Assembly: GCA_021107195.1 (NCBI GenBank)
Contig: JAIOTF010000064.1
Location: 1-8,860, forward strand
From: Anaerolineaceae bacterium
GTDB lineage: Bacteria > Chloroflexota > Anaerolineae > Anaerolineales > Anaerolineaceae
Length of the DNA: 8,860 nucleotides
Direction: 5' to 3'
The notes under the pieces were generated by a model. It was not told the DNA's origin. It saw nothing but the letters and a program-made list of their open reading frames with translations, and searched no databases. This document shows, one piece after another, positions 7,729 through 8,860 of the stretch (position 1 is the first letter of the stretch; each line of letters starts with the position of its first letter). The position numbers and the translations under genes were made by a program.

Positions 7729-8495
7729 TCTCTGCCATCGCATTTGATGGTTTTTTATGGCTGGTGATCAGCCTGGGGCCGTTTCTGCTTGTGCAGCGTT
7801 GGCTGCACCGTGAGTTGCAGGCCCTGCTCCTGTTGATCACCCGCCGGCAAGACCTCTCTCTGGGGTTGTTTTCGCTGGTGTTCTTCCCGGGGGTTTTGCT
7901 GCATGAGTCCAGCCATTATCTGATGGCCCGTGTGCTTGGTGTGAAAACCGGCCGCTTCTCTCTTTTACCCAAACTGACAGAAGAGGGAAGGCTGCGCCTG
8001 GGATACGTAGAAACCGAGCAGACTGGCGTGATTGCAGATGCGTTTATCGGCACTGCCCCGTTGATCATTGGCGGGGCAGTGATTGCATTTTTAGGCAGTG
8101 TCTGTCTGGGGCTTTCGCCGCTGGCCGGGTTTATGCATCAGGGTGAATGGGAATCCTTCTGGCAGGGTTTGTTGGCTGTGCCCCAGCGTAACGATTTTTG
8201 GCTGTGGTTTTACCTGGCTTTCACCGTCAGCAGCACCATGCTGCCTTCGGCTTCTGACCGTCACTCCTGGCTCCCCGTTGGGATCGGCTTAGGGTTGATC
8301 CTGGTGGTTTTAGTTGTTGCCGGGGCAGGACCATGGATGCTGAATAATCTTGGCCCGTGGCTCAATCAGGCCTTGCTGGGGACGGCGCTGATCTTTGGTA
8401 TCAGCCTTGCCTTGCATCTTGCCCTGGCACTTCCAGTTTGGGGGCTGCGCCTGCTGGTCAGCCGTTTGACTGGTTTGCGGGTGGTTGCAGGTTAG
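7725..8495 (+). CDS. M50-like (site-2-protease-type) membrane metalloprotease homologue
   Basis: A 256-residue, mostly hydrophobic protein with about five or six membrane segments. The second one carries FFPGVLLHESSHYLMARVLGV, here given in parts: HESSH (60-64) is an HExxH zinc motif placed inside a hydrophobic segment, as in M50 intramembrane proteases. A later hydrophobic segment ends SSTMLPSASDRHSW (169-182); its Asp178 after a Pro fits the distal zinc ligand that M50 enzymes place in an NxxPxxxxDG motif. The GTAPLIIGG stretch (109-117) also resembles the central M50 segment. It lacks PDZ and CBS domains, so substrate and activity cannot be told. The GTG start overlaps the tpiA TGA by four bases in all (GTGA), and no strong Shine-Dalgarno is seen, which suggests translational coupling. 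It could also be a non-proteolytic membrane relative. Confidence 0.7.
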   Translation: MISAIAFDGFLWLVISLGPFLLVQRWLHRELQALLLLITRRQDLSLGLFSLVFFPGVLLHESSHYLMARVLGVKTGRFSLLPKLTEEGRLRLGYVETEQTGVIADAFIGTAPLIIGGAVIAFLGSVCLGLSPLAGFMHQGEWESFWQGLLAVPQRNDFWLWFYLAFTVSSTMLPSASDRHSWLPVGIGLGLILVVLVVAGAGPWMLNNLGPWLNQALLGTALIFGISLALHLALALPVWGLRLLVSRLTGLRVVAG

Positions 8496-8620
8496 ACTGC
8501 CGCTGCGGTTGCTTTTTCATTTTTTTCAGTGTAAACTCAATTTAATAGTTTCAACAGTCTTTTGAAAAGGCTGCATTGGTTTCCAGACAAGGGGCCAGTA
8601 AATTGGTATTGGAGGGAGTG

Positions 8621-8860
8621 ATGTCAAAAATTGTTGCAGAAATCTTTTTTTTGATAGGGGTTGTGCTTGGTGGGTTCCTGTTTTGGCAGTTGATCAAGGG
8701 GATGAAGTCCCGAAACTGGCCCACGGTACAGGGCAGGGTGATAGATTCCCGAATGACAACGCATGTCAGCCGCGATGATGACGGCAGCCGCTCTACCACC
8801 TATGGCGCTGCGATCAGCTATCGCTATGATGTTGATGGTGACGAATACAGCGGGGATAAG
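8621..8860 (+). CDS. DUF3592-type membrane protein, 5' part only
   Basis: Eighty codons are present and the frame runs off the window. The ATG follows GGAGG five bases upstream. One membrane helix (about 6-24, EIFFLIGVVLGGFLFWQL) is followed by NWPTVQGRVIDSRM (32-45) and, after a short polar Asp/Ser/Thr loop, YGAAISYRYDVDGDEYSGDK (61-80). That order, with a helix, W-P-x-x-x-G-x-V and then a Y-x-Y-x-V-x-G-x-x-Y-x-G motif, is the DUF3592 pattern. The family is of unknown function; members usually have a second membrane helix at the C-terminus, not yet reached here. It lies 125 bases after the M50-like gene, in the same direction, but the gap is long enough for its own promoter. Confidence 0.8.
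   Translation, partial: MSKIVAEIFFLIGVVLGGFLFWQLIKGMKSRNWPTVQGRVIDSRMTTHVSRDDDGSRSTTYGAAISYRYDVDGDEYSGDK

Noticed and set aside
6823..7743. 306-codon open frame antisense to tpiA
   Set aside because: A shadow of the triosephosphate isomerase gene, with no domain content of its own.
8496..8530. Terminator-like CCGCTGCGG followed by T-rich sequence after the M50-like gene
   Set aside because: The stem would be only three or four base pairs with almost no loop, too weak to call a terminator.

Overview
The window looks like part of a Chloroflexota (Anaerolineae-type) chromosome. This is inferred from gene content and protein style, not from a marker gene: an ECF sigma factor followed by a FecR-domain protein and a CHASE2 protein, a membrane-anchored Ser/Thr kinase, and a housekeeping triosephosphate isomerase. 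No rRNA, tRNA or CRISPR array is visible.

Left part, minus strand (about 3120 down to 89): a three-gene signalling cluster reads sigma factor, then FecR-domain membrane protein, then CHASE2 protein. A candidate ECF-type promoter lies just upstream of the sigma gene, which would allow autoregulation. The FecR protein has an N-terminal cytoplasmic helical domain, one membrane helix, an exported FecR domain, and an acidic C-terminus made of thrombospondin type 3-like Asp/Asn repeats flanked by pure poly-Asp tracts encoded by GAT microsatellites. It also has a near-perfect internal Shine-Dalgarno and ATG exactly before the membrane helix. The CHASE2 protein stops where the usual C-terminal membrane helices and output domain would begin.

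Middle part (about 3145 to 5116): an accessory, disturbed region. A 5' fragment of a DDE transposase gene (plus strand) abuts a minus-strand gene for a 258-residue two-helix membrane protein. That gene overlaps the start of a further gene of which only the ribosome binding site, ATG and a few codons survive, so the transposase fragment seems to mark a deletion or insertion that cut an operon. The transposase start signals sit in a long RNA hairpin. The gene-poor stretch to the right holds a 112-bp MITE-like palindromic element with a 9-bp target duplication.

Right part, plus strand (5117 to 8860): a Ser/Thr protein kinase with one membrane helix and a C-terminal helical repeat domain, a stem-loop terminator, triosephosphate isomerase (tpiA), a membrane protein with HExxH and a distal Asp resembling M50 metalloproteases (start overlapping the tpiA stop), and the 5' part of a DUF3592-type membrane protein that runs off the window.
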